Shown: positions 36,127-45,741 of the stretch, in pieces
Layout: the number at the start of each line of letters is the position of its first letter
Position numbering within the stretch: the first letter of the stretch is position 1
Source of the DNA: Serinicoccus chungangensis
GTDB lineage: Bacteria > Actinomycetota > Actinomycetes > Actinomycetales > Dermatophilaceae
Length of the DNA: 64,000 nt
Direction: 5' to 3'
NCBI RefSeq assembly: GCF_001483745.1
Contig: NZ_LQBL01000032.1
Location: forward strand, 186,001-250,000
The notes under the pieces: generated by a model
Told to the model about the DNA's origin: nothing
Database searches by the model: none
The model's input: the letters and a program-made list of their open reading frames with translations, nothing else
Translations under genes and position numbers: made by a program

Positions 36127-37311
36127 TCAGCCGACGATCGCCGAGACGAAGGCCTCCGCGTCGAAGGGCGCCAGGTCGTCCGGACCCTCCCCGAGGCCGA
36201 TGAGCTTGACGGGGACGCCGAGCTTGCGCTGCACGTTGACGACGATGCCGCCCTTGGCGGTGCCGTCCAGCTTGGTCAGGACGATGCCCGTAATCGCCAC
36301 CTCCCGGGCGAACTCCTCCGCCTGCCGCATGCCGTTCTGCCCGGTGGTCGCGTCCAGGACGAGCAGCACCTCGCCCACCGGGGCGACCTTCTCCACGACC
36401 CGCTTGATCTTGCCGAGCTCGTCCATGAGCCCCCGCTTGGTGTGCAGGCGGCCCGCGGTGTCGACGAGCACGACGTCGACCTCGGCCTCGACCCCGCTCC
36501 TGACCGCGTCGAAGGCCACGGAGGCGGGATCGGCGCCCTCGGTGTGCGAGCGCACGGTGGGTACGCCCACCCGCTCCCCCCAGGTCTGCAGCTGGTCGGC
36601 GGCCGCGGCACGGAAGGTGTCCGCCGCACCGAAGAGCACGTCCTTGTCCTCGGCGACGAGCACCCGGCCGAGCTTGCCCACCGTCGTCGTCTTGCCGGTG
36701 CCGTTGACGCCCACCACGAGGATGACCGCGGGGTGCTCGCCGGTGCGGCTGGCCGCGATGCGCCGGTCCAGCGACGGGTCCACCAGCCGCAGCAGGTCGT
36801 CGTGGAGCCACTGCCGCACCTGCTGGGGGTCGCTCGTGCCCTCCACCTTCACCCGGGTCCGCAAGGAGTCGACGAGCTCCTGGGTCGCCTCCACCCCGAG
36901 GTCCGAGGCCAGCAGGGTGTCCTCGACGTCCTCCCACGCCTGCTCGTCCAGCCCGCCGCGGGAGAGCAACGAGAGCAGCGCCTGACCGATGGCGCTGTTG
37001 GACCGGGCCAGCCGGGCCCGCAGCCGCTGGAGCCGGCCGCGCGCCGAGTCGGGGCGCTCCAGCGTGGGCGTCGGTGCCTCGGGCTCCTCGACGGCGACCC
37101 CGCCCCCGCGGTCGTCGACCTCGCCCGGGCCGGGTCGCTCCTCGACGAGCACGTCCCCCTCGGGGGTCCCCCCCTCCGGACGCGCCTCGTCGTCCAGGGT
37201 CGCGGTGTCACCGCCCCGCCCGCGCACCAGCGCGACCAGCAGCGCGAGACCCCCGAGCACCACGACGGTGACGAGGGTCAGGATCTCCCAGAGCTCATTG
37301 ATCGGTCCCAC
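36127..37311 (-). CDS. ftsY: SRP receptor FtsY
   Basis: GTPase receptor for the signal recognition particle. The 394-residue protein has an N-terminal transmembrane helix (EILTLVTVVVLGGLALLVALV, about residues 8-28), an acidic linker to about 80, the NG domain with VVGVNGTGKTTTVGKLGRVL (Walker A, about 200), FGAADTFRAAAADQL, VDTAGRLHTKRGLMDEL, TKLDGTAKGG and a GLGEGPDDLAPFD end. A helix-anchored FtsY is typical of Actinobacteria. The GTG at 37311 is favoured over 37317 because GAGACT lies 7 nt upstream. Confidence 0.96.
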   Translation of the reverse strand: MGPINELWEILTLVTVVVLGGLALLVALVRGRGGDTATLDDEARPEGGTPEGDVLVEERPGPGEVDDRGGGVAVEEPEAPTPTLERPDSARGRLQRLRARLARSNSAIGQALLSLLSRGGLDEQAWEDVEDTLLASDLGVEATQELVDSLRTRVKVEGTSDPQQVRQWLHDDLLRLVDPSLDRRIAASRTGEHPAVILVVGVNGTGKTTTVGKLGRVLVAEDKDVLFGAADTFRAAAADQLQTWGERVGVPTVRSHTEGADPASVAFDAVRSGVEAEVDVVLVDTAGRLHTKRGLMDELGKIKRVVEKVAPVGEVLLVLDATTGQNGMRQAEEFAREVAITGIVLTKLDGTAKGGIVVNVQRKLGVPVKLIGLGEGPDDLAPFDAEAFVSAIVG

Positions 37312-37361
37312 CGGCACAGTCTCTCAGAGGCTGCGGCCGGCCCCGAACGAGATCGGCGGGC

Positions 37362-37745
37362 TCAGCTGGCGGCGCGGTACTCCTCCGCGCGGGTGTCCTC
37401 GCCCGGGGCGTCCTCGGCGCCCTGCTGCGCAGGCGGCGCCGCAGGGGGCGTGACCGGGGGCGTGACCGGGGCCGCCTCGGGGGCCGGGGCGTCGGCCCGG
37501 GCTGCGGGGGCGGGCTGGCGGCGCGGCTGGCGGATGGACTGGGTGCGCTCGGCCGCGGACCTCCCGAGCTGCTCCCCCCGGCTGCGGACCTGCTCCCCGC
37601 GTCGGCGGGCACCCGCGATGAGCTCCTCCCCCTCGGGGGTCCAGAACTGGCCCCGCCCCTCGCGTCGGGCCTCGATCATGACGTACCCCACGACCCCCGC
37701 GCCCAGGGCGACACACATCAGCATGGCCAGGACAAGTGCAAGCAT
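37362..37745 (-). CDS. Small membrane-anchored protein with Pro/Ala-rich tail
   Basis: A 127-residue protein of no recognised family: an N-terminal hydrophobic helix (ALVLAMLMCVALGAGVVGYVMIEA, residues 2-26), an Arg/Glu-rich amphipathic segment (about 28-70), then a Pro/Ala/Val low-complexity tail with PVTPPVTPP. CACACT stands 6 nt before the ATG. It lies between the TPR gene and ftsY, with spacing that suggests its own transcript. Confidence 0.6.
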   Translation of the reverse strand: MLALVLAMLMCVALGAGVVGYVMIEARREGRGQFWTPEGEELIAGARRRGEQVRSRGEQLGRSAAERTQSIRQPRRQPAPAARADAPAPEAAPVTPPVTPPAAPPAQQGAEDAPGEDTRAEEYRAAS

Positions 37746-37902
37746 GGAGCCAGTGTGCCGCCCGCGGGCACCCGCGGCCCAGCACGCGCCCGGCGTGTCC
37801 CGCGCGTGTCGCGCCGATCGTGAGCCGGCTCACGCCGCGGACGCACGGCAGGCGCGCACCGGGCGTGCGGTCGGCCCCGCCACCCGCACGCGGTCGGACC
37901 GC

Positions 37903-38409
37903 TCAGCCCGGCAGCTCCCGGGCGATGCGCTCCAGCGTCTGCCGCGTCGAGGCGACCAGCCCGGGGTCTCCCGCCCGCTCCCGCAGCCGCAGGGCACGGA
38001 GGGCGGCCGCGTGCGCCTCGGCATACCTGCCCTCGTCGAAGAGCGCCTTGGCCCGGTGCTGGTGGACCAGCGCCGTCCTGGCCTCGTCGCCGGCGAGCAC
38101 CTCCTCGGCCGCGTCCAGCAGCTCGTGCGCCTCGGCCAGCTCGCCGCGCCAGTGGTGGACGTGGGCCAGCCGCACGGCTGCCGTGGCCCACGCCGAGGTC
38201 CCCGGCTCCCGCTCGTGCAGACGGTCCAGCCCCGCCCGGAGCGCGGCGTCCAGCTCGCCGAGCATCCGCAGCAGCGCGACGGCGTGCGGGTCCTGCGGGG
38301 TCTCCTCGACCCACTCGCGCGTCTCCTCCTCGTCGAGCAGCTCCTCGCGCAGGGTCTCGTCGTCGATGACGTAGGCGGGGAACTCGGCACCGCCGAAGAC
38401 GACGGTCAC
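37903..38409 (-). CDS. TPR-like helical protein downstream of smc
   Basis: A 168-residue acidic protein whose middle (about residues 75-160) reads as two or three tetratricopeptide-like helical pairs: AAVRLAHVHHWRGELAEAHELLDAAEEVLAGD, TALVHQHRAKALFDEGRYAEAHAAALRALRLRERAGD. Such domains mediate protein-protein contacts. It overlaps the smc stop by 4 bp (ATGA), so the two are translated together; a role with Smc is only suggested by this coupling. Confidence 0.6.
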   Translation of the reverse strand: MTVVFGGAEFPAYVIDDETLREELLDEEETREWVEETPQDPHAVALLRMLGELDAALRAGLDRLHEREPGTSAWATAAVRLAHVHHWRGELAEAHELLDAAEEVLAGDEARTALVHQHRAKALFDEGRYAEAHAAALRALRLRERAGDPGLVASTRQTLERIARELPG

Positions 38410-41400
38410 GCCGGGGCCGGCTCGGGCGAGCGCGCGGGGGGCTCGACCCCGTCGGCGGCGACGTCCTTGATCCGCTGGCTGACGACGGTGGTCACGCCGT
38501 CCCCGCGCATCGAGACGCCGTAGAGCGCGTCGGCGATCTCCATCGTCCGCTTCTGGTGGGTGATGACGATGAGCTGGCTGGAGTCGCGCAGCTCCTCGAA
38601 GAGCGTGATGAGGCGACCGAGGTTGGTGTCGTCGAGCGCGGCCTCGACCTCGTCCATGATGTAGAACGGGCTGGGTCGGGCCTTGAAGATGGCCACGAGC
38701 AGCGCGACCGCGGTCAGCGACCGCTCCCCGCCGGACAGCAGCGAGAGCCGCTTGATCTTCTTGCCCGGGGGCCGGGCCTCCACCTCGATGCCGGTGGTGA
38801 GCATGTGCTCGGGGTCGGTGAGGGTGATGCGTCCCTCGCCGCCGGGGAAGAGCCGGGAGAAGACGCGCTCGAACTGCGCAGCCGTGTCGTGGAAGGCCTC
38901 GGTGAACACCCGCTCGACCCGTTCGTCCACCGAGCGGACGATCTCCAGCAGGTCCTCCTTGGAGCGCCGCAGGTCCTCCACCTGCTCGGTGAGGAAGGTA
39001 TGCCGTTCCTCCAGGGCCGCGAACTCCTCCAACGCGAGCGGGTTGACCCGGCCGAGCTGGGCGAGCTGGCGCTCGGCGCGACGCAGCCGCTTGTCCTGCA
39101 CCTCACGGACGAAGGGCTGAGGCTCGGGTGCCTCGGCGTCCGGGTCCTCGGGCGCGGGGTCGTCCGGTCCGGGGATGTGCGGCACGGGCAGGTGCGGGCC
39201 GTACTCCTCCACCAGCGTCTCCGGCGCCACCCCCAGCTCCTCCACGGAGCGCGCCTGGAGCGCCTCGATGCGCAGCCGCTGCTCGGCCCTGGCGATCTCG
39301 TCGGCGTGCACGGAGTCGGTGAGGTCGCGCAGGTCGTCGGCCAGCTCTCGGGCGCGCTGCCGGGCCGCGGCGAGCGCCTGGTCGCGCTCGGCCTGCTCGG
39401 CCCGCACCCGCTCCCGCTCCTGGGTGGCTGCCCCGAGCACGGCCTCGGTGCGCTCCAGCAGGTATGCCGCCCCCACACCCACGGCCTGCGCCGTCGCCCG
39501 CTCCCGGGCGCGGCGCTCGCGACGCTCGGCGGCGCGGCGGCGCGCGGCGAGCTCGCCGGCCGCCGCGGACTCGAGGCTGTCGGCCCGGCCGGCCAGCGCG
39601 GTGACGCGCTCCTCCTGGGTGCGCAGCGCGAGGCGGGCCTCGGTCTCGGCGCTGCGGGCGCGGGCGGCCGCCTCGGCCAGGTGCTCCCGCTGCGTGGTGT
39701 CCGGGTCCTCGGTGCCCTCCTGGGTGGCGAGCTCCTCGGCGTCGGCCAGCCGCTGCTCGAGCTCGGCGAGCTCCTGGCGGGTGGTCGCGAGGGACTCCTC
39801 TGCGGTGGCGATGGCCGTGGTGGCCCGCTCGTGCTCCGCCCGCGCGGTACGCATGGTCTGGCCGAGCTGGGAGAGCTGCTCGGCGACCGCCGTCATCCGG
39901 GCGTCGGAGTCGTGCAGCGCGTCGAGCGCCTGGTCCGCGGCCACCCGCGCCGACTCGAGGTCCTCGCGGGCCGAGCCCAGCGCGAAGGTCGCCCGCTCCG
40001 CGCGGGCCACCGCCTCGCTCACCCCGGCCCGGGCCTCCTCGAGCGCCGAGGTGAGCTCGAGGAGGCTGGGCGCGGCGGAGGAGCCGCCCCGCAGCCACCC
40101 GGGGCCGTAGACGTCACCCTCCGCGGTGACGACCGTGACCCCGGGCAGGGCCCGCACGAGCAGGGCGGCGTCGTCGGCGTCCTGCACCAGCGCCACCCGG
40201 GCGAGCAGCCCGGTGACGGCGCGCAGGAGGGCCCCGTCGCCGTCCCGGGCGCGGACGGTGTCGGCGGCCCAGACGGCGTAGCCGGGCAGGTCGGGCCAGT
40301 CGGAGCGGTCCTCGTCCGCGCCCGCGACGAGCTCGGGCACGAGCAGGCCGGCCTGTCCCTGGTCCTCCTCGCGCAGCCACGCCAGCGCCTCCCGGGCCGG
40401 CTCGAGACCGTCGGCGACCAGCGCCTCCCCGGCCCACCCGAGGGCGGCCGCCACGGCGCCCTCACGACCCGGCTCCACCTGGAGCTGGTCGGTCACGGTG
40501 CCCCGCACCCCCTGCACGTCGTCGGCGGCCAGCAGCGCGCTGGCGCCGTCCGTGCGTCGCAGGCTCATGGAGAGCGCCTCGACGCGCGCCTGCCAGCGGG
40601 CCTGCTCGGCCTGCGCCTCGCGCACCTCCTCGGTGAGCTGCTCGACCTCCGCCTCGGCCTCGCCGCGACGCTCCTCCGCCTGCTCGTAGTGCTCGTCCAG
40701 GCCCTCCTCACCGTGCTCGACGTCGAGCACGGTGCCCTCCAGCGCCGCGAAGTCGCGCTCGGCCTTCTCCGCCCGCTCGACGACGGCCACCGCCACCTGC
40801 TGCAGGCGGGCGATCTCCCCCTCCCCGGCCTCCACCCGCGAGCGCCTGGCCGCGACCTGCCCGGTGAGCCGCGCCAGGCCCTCGCGCCGGTCGGCGGCGG
40901 CGCGGGCCAGCCGCTGCAACCGCGCCTGCTCCTCGGCGTGCGCCTGCTCGGCACCGGTGCGTGCGGCCTCCGCGTCGGCCAGCGCCTGGGCGAGCTCGGC
41001 GACCCGGGCCTGCAGGTCGGCCTCCTCCTGCCGCACCCGCGCGGCCTGCGCGCGCAGCTCCTCGGGGTCACGACCCCGGCGCGACCGCCCGCTCTCCTCG
41101 GCGGCCAGGTCCTCCTCCTCGGCCCCCAGCAGGCGGGCCCGCTCGGCGGCGAGGTCGCCCAGGGCGCGCACCCGTTCCAGCAGCGAGGACAGGGCGTACC
41201 ACCGGTCCTGGACCTCCGTCAGCGCAGGGGCCGCGGCCGCGCGCTCCTGCTCGAGCCCGGCGACCTGGGCGTCGGCGGCCCGCGCCGCCTCCTGCACCGC
41301 CGTGCGCCGCTCGACGAGCGCCCGCTCGTCGGCCATCTCCTGCTCGAGGGCGCTGGTCAGCTGCACGAGGTCGTCGGCGAGGATCCGCAGCCGGGCGTCC

Positions 41401-42068
41401 CGGACCTCGGCCTGGATGGTCGCGGCGCGACGGGCGGTCTCGGCCTGCCGTCCGAGCGGGCCCAGCTGGCGGCGGATCTCCGAGGTGAGATCGGCGAGGC
41501 GGGTGAGGTTGCCCTCCATCGTCTCCAGCTTGCGCAGCGCCCGCTCCTTGCGCTTGCGGTGCTTGAGCACCCCGGCAGCCTCCTCGATGAAGCCGCGCCG
41601 CTCCTCCGGGGTCGCCCGCAGGACCTGGTCCAGCTGACCCTGCCCGACGATGACGTGCATCTCCCGCCCGATGCCGGAGTCGGAGAGCAGCTCCTGCACG
41701 TCCAGGAGCCGGCAGGAGGTGCCGTTGATGGCGTACTCCGAGCCACCGGTGCGGAACATCGTCCGGGTGATCGTCACCTCGGTGTAGTCGATCGGCAGCG
41801 CGCCGTCGGTGTTGTCGATGGTCAGCGACACCTCGGCCCGCCCCAGCGGCTGCCGCCCGGAGGTCCCGGCGAAGATGACGTCCTCCATCTTGCCGCCGCG
41901 CAGGCTCTTGGCGCCCTGCTCCCCCATGACCCACGCCAGCGCGTCCACGACGTTGGACTTGCCCGACCCGTTCGGCCCGACGATGCACGTGATCCCCGGC
42001 TCGAGGCGCATCGTCGTCGCCGAGGCGAACGACTTGAAGCCCTTGAGGGTGAGGCTCTTGACGTACAT
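38406..42068 (-). CDS. smc: Chromosome segregation ATPase Smc
   Basis: Condensin subunit that extrudes DNA loops with ScpA/ScpB. At 1220 residues it is full length: Walker A GPNGSGKSNVVDALAWVMGEQ (about residues 32-52), a long coiled coil (about 170-500), a hinge domain (about 510-680, including TDQLQVEPGREGAVAAALGWAGEALV), a second coiled coil, then LSGGERSLTAVALLVAIF (ABC signature) and PFYIMDEVEAALDDTNL (Walker B). GAGCAGG precedes the ATG. It sits between acyP and the TPR gene. Confidence 0.97.
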   Translation of the reverse strand: MYVKSLTLKGFKSFASATTMRLEPGITCIVGPNGSGKSNVVDALAWVMGEQGAKSLRGGKMEDVIFAGTSGRQPLGRAEVSLTIDNTDGALPIDYTEVTITRTMFRTGGSEYAINGTSCRLLDVQELLSDSGIGREMHVIVGQGQLDQVLRATPEERRGFIEEAAGVLKHRKRKERALRKLETMEGNLTRLADLTSEIRRQLGPLGRQAETARRAATIQAEVRDARLRILADDLVQLTSALEQEMADERALVERRTAVQEAARAADAQVAGLEQERAAAAPALTEVQDRWYALSSLLERVRALGDLAAERARLLGAEEEDLAAEESGRSRRGRDPEELRAQAARVRQEEADLQARVAELAQALADAEAARTGAEQAHAEEQARLQRLARAAADRREGLARLTGQVAARRSRVEAGEGEIARLQQVAVAVVERAEKAERDFAALEGTVLDVEHGEEGLDEHYEQAEERRGEAEAEVEQLTEEVREAQAEQARWQARVEALSMSLRRTDGASALLAADDVQGVRGTVTDQLQVEPGREGAVAAALGWAGEALVADGLEPAREALAWLREEDQGQAGLLVPELVAGADEDRSDWPDLPGYAVWAADTVRARDGDGALLRAVTGLLARVALVQDADDAALLVRALPGVTVVTAEGDVYGPGWLRGGSSAAPSLLELTSALEEARAGVSEAVARAERATFALGSAREDLESARVAADQALDALHDSDARMTAVAEQLSQLGQTMRTARAEHERATTAIATAEESLATTRQELAELEQRLADAEELATQEGTEDPDTTQREHLAEAAARARSAETEARLALRTQEERVTALAGRADSLESAAAGELAARRRAAERRERRARERATAQAVGVGAAYLLERTEAVLGAATQERERVRAEQAERDQALAAARQRARELADDLRDLTDSVHADEIARAEQRLRIEALQARSVEELGVAPETLVEEYGPHLPVPHIPGPDDPAPEDPDAEAPEPQPFVREVQDKRLRRAERQLAQLGRVNPLALEEFAALEERHTFLTEQVEDLRRSKEDLLEIVRSVDERVERVFTEAFHDTAAQFERVFSRLFPGGEGRITLTDPEHMLTTGIEVEARPPGKKIKRLSLLSGGERSLTAVALLVAIFKARPSPFYIMDEVEAALDDTNLGRLITLFEELRDSSQLIVITHQKRTMEIADALYGVSMRGDGVTTVVSQRIKDVAADGVEPPARSPEPAPA

Positions 42069-42192
42069 CGACCTGCTCTTCGCTCTCGGCTCCGGGACGG
42101 CTCGTCCGCCAACATACCTGTCGCGGGTGCTGCCGCCGCGGCGCCGCGCGGCCGCCCGCCCGCCGGGTCCGACGGGGCGGGTCAGCGGCGGG

Positions 42193-42474
42193 TCAGCGCT
42201 CGACGAACCCCGTGATCCCCTCCCGCGCCGGGTGCCGCTGCACCACCACGCCGTCGACCCGACCCGGCCGGCTGCGGGTCGAGGGGTCCTCGCGCAGCAG
42301 GTCGACGAGGCCGTCGACGGCGCCCGGCTCCCCCTGGGCGCTGACCTCCACCCGGCCGTCCGGGAGGTTCCTGGCGTGGCCGACGAGCCCCAGCTCGAGC
42401 GCCCGCGCCCGCGTCCACCACCGGAAGCCGACACCCTGGACCCGACCACGGACGAAGATCAGCGCGCGCTCCAT
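42193..42474 (-). CDS. acyP: Acylphosphatase
   Basis: Hydrolyses acylphosphates such as acetyl phosphate. The 93-residue protein has the full signature: RALIFVRGRVQGVGFRWWTRARALELGLVGHARNLPDGRVEV, with the catalytic Arg (about R18) and Asn (about N36), although the usual GFRxxT reads GFRWWT. It is usually found directly between smc and mutM in Actinobacteria, as here. The ATG at 42474 is 7 nt from TAGTCT on the minus strand. Confidence 0.93.
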   Translation of the reverse strand: MERALIFVRGRVQGVGFRWWTRARALELGLVGHARNLPDGRVEVSAQGEPGAVDGLVDLLREDPSTRSRPGRVDGVVVQRHPAREGITGFVER

Positions 42475-42481
42475 ACCCGCG

Positions 42482-42491
42482 AGACTACGGT
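42482..42491. promoter_or_regulatory. Overlapping divergent -10 hexamers, acyP / oxidoreductase
   Basis: Minus-strand TAGTCT (complement of 42482-42487) and plus-strand TACGGT (42486-42491) share the TA at 42486-42487. Start codons are only 23 bp apart (42474 and 42498), each 6-7 nt from its hexamer, with no ribosome-binding site. Reads as a two-way leaderless promoter. Confidence 0.55.
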
Positions 42492-42497
42492 GGGGGT

Positions 42498-43532
42498 ATG
42501 CAGCAGCCACCCGCCAGCAGCCCCTCCTACGACCCCGTCGCCGACCGACCCGTCCGGTGGGGACTGCTCGCCGCGGGAGGGATCGCCCGGGCGCTGGCCG
42601 GGGCGATCGCCGCCGTGGACGGTGGCCAGGCCGTCGCGGTCGCGGCACGGGACGGCGAGCGGGCCCGGGCCTTCGCGCAGGAGTTCGGCATCCCGCGCTC
42701 CTACGGCGGCTACGACGAGCTCCTGCAGGACCCGGAGGTCGACGTCGTCTACATCTCCTCGACCCACCCCTTTCACCACGAGCAGGCGCTGGCCTGCATC
42801 GCCGCGGGCAAGCACGTCCTCGTCGAGAAGCCCACGACGCTCACCGTCCACGACACCGAGGAGGTCTTCGACGCCGCGCGGGAGGCGGGGGTCCTGGCCG
42901 TGGAGGCCATGTGGACCCGCTTCCAGCCGATCGTGCGCGACGCGCGGGAGCGGGTGCGGTCGGGCGCGATCGGTGAGGTCCGCAGCTTCCACGCGGCGTT
43001 CCCCGTGCCGTTCGACTACGACGAGACCCACCGCCTCTTCGACCTCGCCAACGGCGGGGGTGCCCTCATGGACCTGGGCATCTACCCCGTGACCCTCGCG
43101 CACCTGCTCGTCGGGCACCCGACCCACCTGCACGTCCTCGGCTCGAAGGTCCCCACGGGGGCCGACGCCCTGGTGGCGCTGCAGTGGATGACCGCGGAGG
43201 GCGCCGTGGCCCAGGTCATGACGGACTCGCGGTCGCACGGGACCACCGAGACGATCGTGCGGGGCACGGAGGGGTCGATCACCCTGCACGGCCCGCTCAA
43301 CCACCCCACCTCCTTCACGGTGCGGCGGGGTGAGGAGGAGGAGACCGTGACGGGGGACCGTCGGGGCTACGAGCACCAGGTGGAGGAGGTGCAGCGCTGC
43401 CTGCGGGAGGGGCTGGTGGAGTCGCCGCTGGCGCCGCACGCCGACACGGTGGCCATCATGACGATCCTGGAGAGCGCGCGGCGCGAGCTGGGGGTGCGCT
43501 ACCCCCAAGAGGACGCCCCCCTGCACACCTGA
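42498..43532 (+). CDS. Gfo/Idh/MocA-family NAD(P)-dependent oxidoreductase
   Basis: A 344-residue dehydrogenase with an N-terminal Rossmann fold (VRWGLLAAGGIARALAGAIAAV, about residues 19-40), the family's EKP motif in KHVLVEKPTTL (about 108-118), GGGALMDLGIYPVTLAHLL for the central GxxxDxxxH-like region, and a C-terminal dimer domain. Relatives include dihydrodiol/xylose dehydrogenases (AVEAMWTRFQP favours that group). Substrate unknown. It forms a plus-strand pair with a small membrane gene, interrupting the otherwise minus-strand smc–acyP–mutM series. Confidence 0.85.
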   Translation: MQQPPASSPSYDPVADRPVRWGLLAAGGIARALAGAIAAVDGGQAVAVAARDGERARAFAQEFGIPRSYGGYDELLQDPEVDVVYISSTHPFHHEQALACIAAGKHVLVEKPTTLTVHDTEEVFDAAREAGVLAVEAMWTRFQPIVRDARERVRSGAIGEVRSFHAAFPVPFDYDETHRLFDLANGGGALMDLGIYPVTLAHLLVGHPTHLHVLGSKVPTGADALVALQWMTAEGAVAQVMTDSRSHGTTETIVRGTEGSITLHGPLNHPTSFTVRRGEEEETVTGDRRGYEHQVEEVQRCLREGLVESPLAPHADTVAIMTILESARRELGVRYPQEDAPLHT

Positions 43533-43549
43533 GGCAGGATGGCACCACG

Positions 43550-43837
43550 ATGACCCAGCTGCTCCTCTTCGTGCTCCTCGGGTGCGTGCTGCTCGCCGCC
43601 ATCGGCCAGACGGCCACCCCCCGGTGGCAGCGGCTGCCGCTGCGCCGGTGGACGCCGGTGCACGTGGCCGACCTGGTCGGGCGCGGGGTGCGCGTCTTCT
43701 CCGACGCCGGCAAGGAGCGCCTGCGCCGCCAGGACCTCGCCCGCGAGGAGGTCGAGGGTCGCCGGGGGGACGAGCGGCCCGAGGGCCCGCCGCCTCCGCC
43801 GCCCCCCGGCGCCGAGGACCCGCCGCCGGAGCGCTGA
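43550..43837 (+). CDS. Small membrane protein with Pro-rich C-terminus
   Basis: A 95-residue protein: one N-terminal hydrophobic segment (LLLFVLLGCVLLAAIG, residues 4-19), a basic middle (TPRWQRLPLRRWTP), an Arg/Glu helix and a poly-Pro tail. Not recognised. A weak CAGGAT lies 9 nt before the ATG. It is convergent with mutM (4 bp gap). Confidence 0.5.
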   Translation: MTQLLLFVLLGCVLLAAIGQTATPRWQRLPLRRWTPVHVADLVGRGVRVFSDAGKERLRRQDLAREEVEGRRGDERPEGPPPPPPPGAEDPPPER

Positions 43838-43841
43838 GGGC

Positions 43842-44774
43842 TCAGGCCCGCACCCGCGGCACGGTCTGGCACCGCGGGCAGTAGTGCGAGCTGCGGTTCA
43901 TGAACTCCTCGCGCCGGATGGGGCCGCCGCAGCGCGGGCACGGGCGGCCGGTCTGGCCGTAGGCGTCCAGCGAGCGGTCGAAGTAGCCGCTCGCGCCGTT
44001 GACGTTGACGTAGAGCGCGTCGAAGCTGGTGCCGCCCTGGGCCAGCGCCTCCCGCATCACCGCGGCGGCGTGGTCCAGGAGGCGACCGATGGCGGGGCGG
44101 GTCAACGCCGAGGCGGGACGCCGGCCGTGCACCCCGGCGCGCCAGAGCGCCTCGTCGGCGTAGATGTTGCCGATGCCGCTGACGACGCCCTGGTCCAGCA
44201 GCAGCCTCTTCACCGCGACGTTCTTGGACTTCATGGTCCGGATGACGGTCGGACGGTCGAAGGCGTCCTCGAGCGGGTCGGGAGCGATGTGCGCGACCGG
44301 TTGCGGTATGCCGTGACCGTGCTCGGCGGCGGACCGGGACGCGTCCGGCGCGCCGGCCCCGGCAGCCCGCCGGTGGGCGTCGGGCAGGAGCGGGGTCAGG
44401 GCCAGGCCACCGAAGGTGCGCTGGTCGACGAAGCGCAGCTGCGGGCCGTCGTCGTCGAAGTCGAGGGTGGCGTGCAGGTGCTTCTCCCGCGGGGCGTCCG
44501 GAGGCTCCACGAGCAGCTGCCCGCTCATCCCGAGGTGCATGACGAGGGCGTGCGGGTCGTCGTCGGGGGGGTCCAGGACCAGCCAGAGGTACTTGCCCCG
44601 CCGGTCCGCGGCGAGGACCTGGGCCTGACGCACCCGGGCCGCGAGGTCGGCCGGACCGCCCTCGTGGCGTCGGGCGACCCGCTGGCCCAGGAGCTGGGCG
44701 GTGCTGATGCGGCGCCCGACGACGTGCTCCGCGAGCCCTCGTCGGACGACCTCGACCTCGGGCAGCTCGGGCAC
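43842..44774 (-). CDS. mutM: Formamidopyrimidine-DNA glycosylase
   Basis: Excises 8-oxoguanine and cuts the abasic site. The 310-residue protein begins V-PELPEVE: after removal of the first residue the catalytic Pro and Glu are at positions 1-2. Also visible: GKYLWLVL (catalytic Lys), [31 protein letters not shown] (helix-two-turn-helix) and the zinc finger CPRCGGPI…YCPRCQ with its conserved terminal Arg. About 25 extra residues (Ala/Gly-rich with GHGIPQP) lie in the middle. The GTG at 44774 is 5 bp after the rnc stop. Confidence 0.95.
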   Translation of the reverse strand: MPELPEVEVVRRGLAEHVVGRRISTAQLLGQRVARRHEGGPADLAARVRQAQVLAADRRGKYLWLVLDPPDDDPHALVMHLGMSGQLLVEPPDAPREKHLHATLDFDDDGPQLRFVDQRTFGGLALTPLLPDAHRRAAGAGAPDASRSAAEHGHGIPQPVAHIAPDPLEDAFDRPTVIRTMKSKNVAVKRLLLDQGVVSGIGNIYADEALWRAGVHGRRPASALTRPAIGRLLDHAAAVMREALAQGGTSFDALYVNVNGASGYFDRSLDAYGQTGRPCPRCGGPIRREEFMNRSSHYCPRCQTVPRVRA

Positions 44775-44779
44775 GGAGC

Positions 44780-45532
44780 TCAGTCCGTCCCGACGTCGAG
44801 CGCCGGGGCCACGCCGGGAGTGGTGGCGACCACCTCGGCGGCGCGGTCGGTCAGCAGCCGCCACCCGTGCTCGGCGGCCTGCTGCTCGGCGAGCTTCTTG
44901 GAGCGACCCACCCCGGTGCCGACGACCTCCCCACCGACGACCGCCCGGGCGGTGAAGGTCTTGTCGTGGTCGGGCCCCTCGGCGTCCAGGACGTACTCGG
45001 GCGGACCGTGCTCGGCCGCCGAGGCGACCTCCTGCAGGCTCGTCTTCCAGTCCAGCCCGGCGCCGAGGTCGGCGCTGCGGGCCATCACCGGGTCGAGGAC
45101 GTGGTGGATGAAGGTGTCCGCCCGGGCCAGCCCGAGGGAGACGTAGAGGCAGCCGATGACGGCCTCGGTCGTGTCCGCGAGGATCGAGTCCTTGTCCCGG
45201 CCGCCGGTCGCCTCCTCCCCCTTGCCGAGCAGCACGAACTCGCCGAGGTCGATGGTGCGCGCGACCTCGGCGAGGGCGCGCGAGTTGACGACCGCGGCGC
45301 GCAGCTTGGCCAGCTGGCCCTCGGACAGGTCCGGGTGCGTGCGGTAGAGCGTGTCGGTGACCACCACCCCCAGCACCGAGTCACCGAGGAACTCCAGCCG
45401 CTCGTTGTGGGGCTGGCCGTTGTGCTCGTAGGAGAACGAGCGGTGCGTCAGGGCACGCAGCAGCAGCGCCTCGTCGCACCGCTCACCGACGACCTCGGCG
45501 AGGTAGTCGTTGAGCTCGGCGACGGGGCGCAT
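44780..45532 (-). CDS. rnc: Ribonuclease III
   Basis: Cleaves double-stranded RNA, processing rRNA. The 250-residue protein has the catalytic domain with [21 protein letters not shown] (about residues 43-63) carrying the Mg-binding Glu/Asp pair, [18 protein letters not shown] with the second acidic pair, and the C-terminal dsRBD ([44 protein letters not shown]). It lies between rpmF and mutM in the usual actinobacterial order. Confidence 0.97.
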   Translation of the reverse strand: MRPVAELNDYLAEVVGERCDEALLLRALTHRSFSYEHNGQPHNERLEFLGDSVLGVVVTDTLYRTHPDLSEGQLAKLRAAVVNSRALAEVARTIDLGEFVLLGKGEEATGGRDKDSILADTTEAVIGCLYVSLGLARADTFIHHVLDPVMARSADLGAGLDWKTSLQEVASAAEHGPPEYVLDAEGPDHDKTFTARAVVGGEVVGTGVGRSKKLAEQQAAEHGWRLLTDRAAEVVATTPGVAPALDVGTD

Positions 45533-45545
45533 ACCGCGGTCCGGG

Positions 45546-45740
45546 TCAGCCCTGATGCTCGGTGCGCTCGGCGGCGGCGTAGTGCCGGCCGCCGTAGGAG
45601 CCGCAGGACGGGCACGCCTGGTGCGGGGTCGCCACGGCCTGGCACTGCGGGCAGGTGGTCAGCGCGATCGGGGCGGCCTTCCACTGCGAACGGCGGTGCC
45701 GGGTGTTGGAACGGGACATCTTCCGCTTGGGAACGGCCAC
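45546..45740 (-). CDS. rpmF: 50S ribosomal protein L32
   Basis: The 64-residue protein begins [21 protein letters not shown] and keeps the zinc ribbon: CPQC near residue 30 and CPSC near 43, the zinc-binding (C+) form. Preceded by yceD 1 bp away, so they form one unit with rnc. In Actinobacteria a zinc-free paralogue is often made under zinc limitation; none is in the window. Confidence 0.96.
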   Translation of the reverse strand: MAVPKRKMSRSNTRHRRSQWKAAPIALTTCPQCQAVATPHQACPSCGSYGGRHYAAAERTEHQG

Positions 45741-45741
45741 G

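Noticed and set aside
38556-42215. 1219-residue plus-strand frame antisense to smc
   Set aside because: Lengthy but low-complexity shadow; the minus frame is unambiguous Smc.
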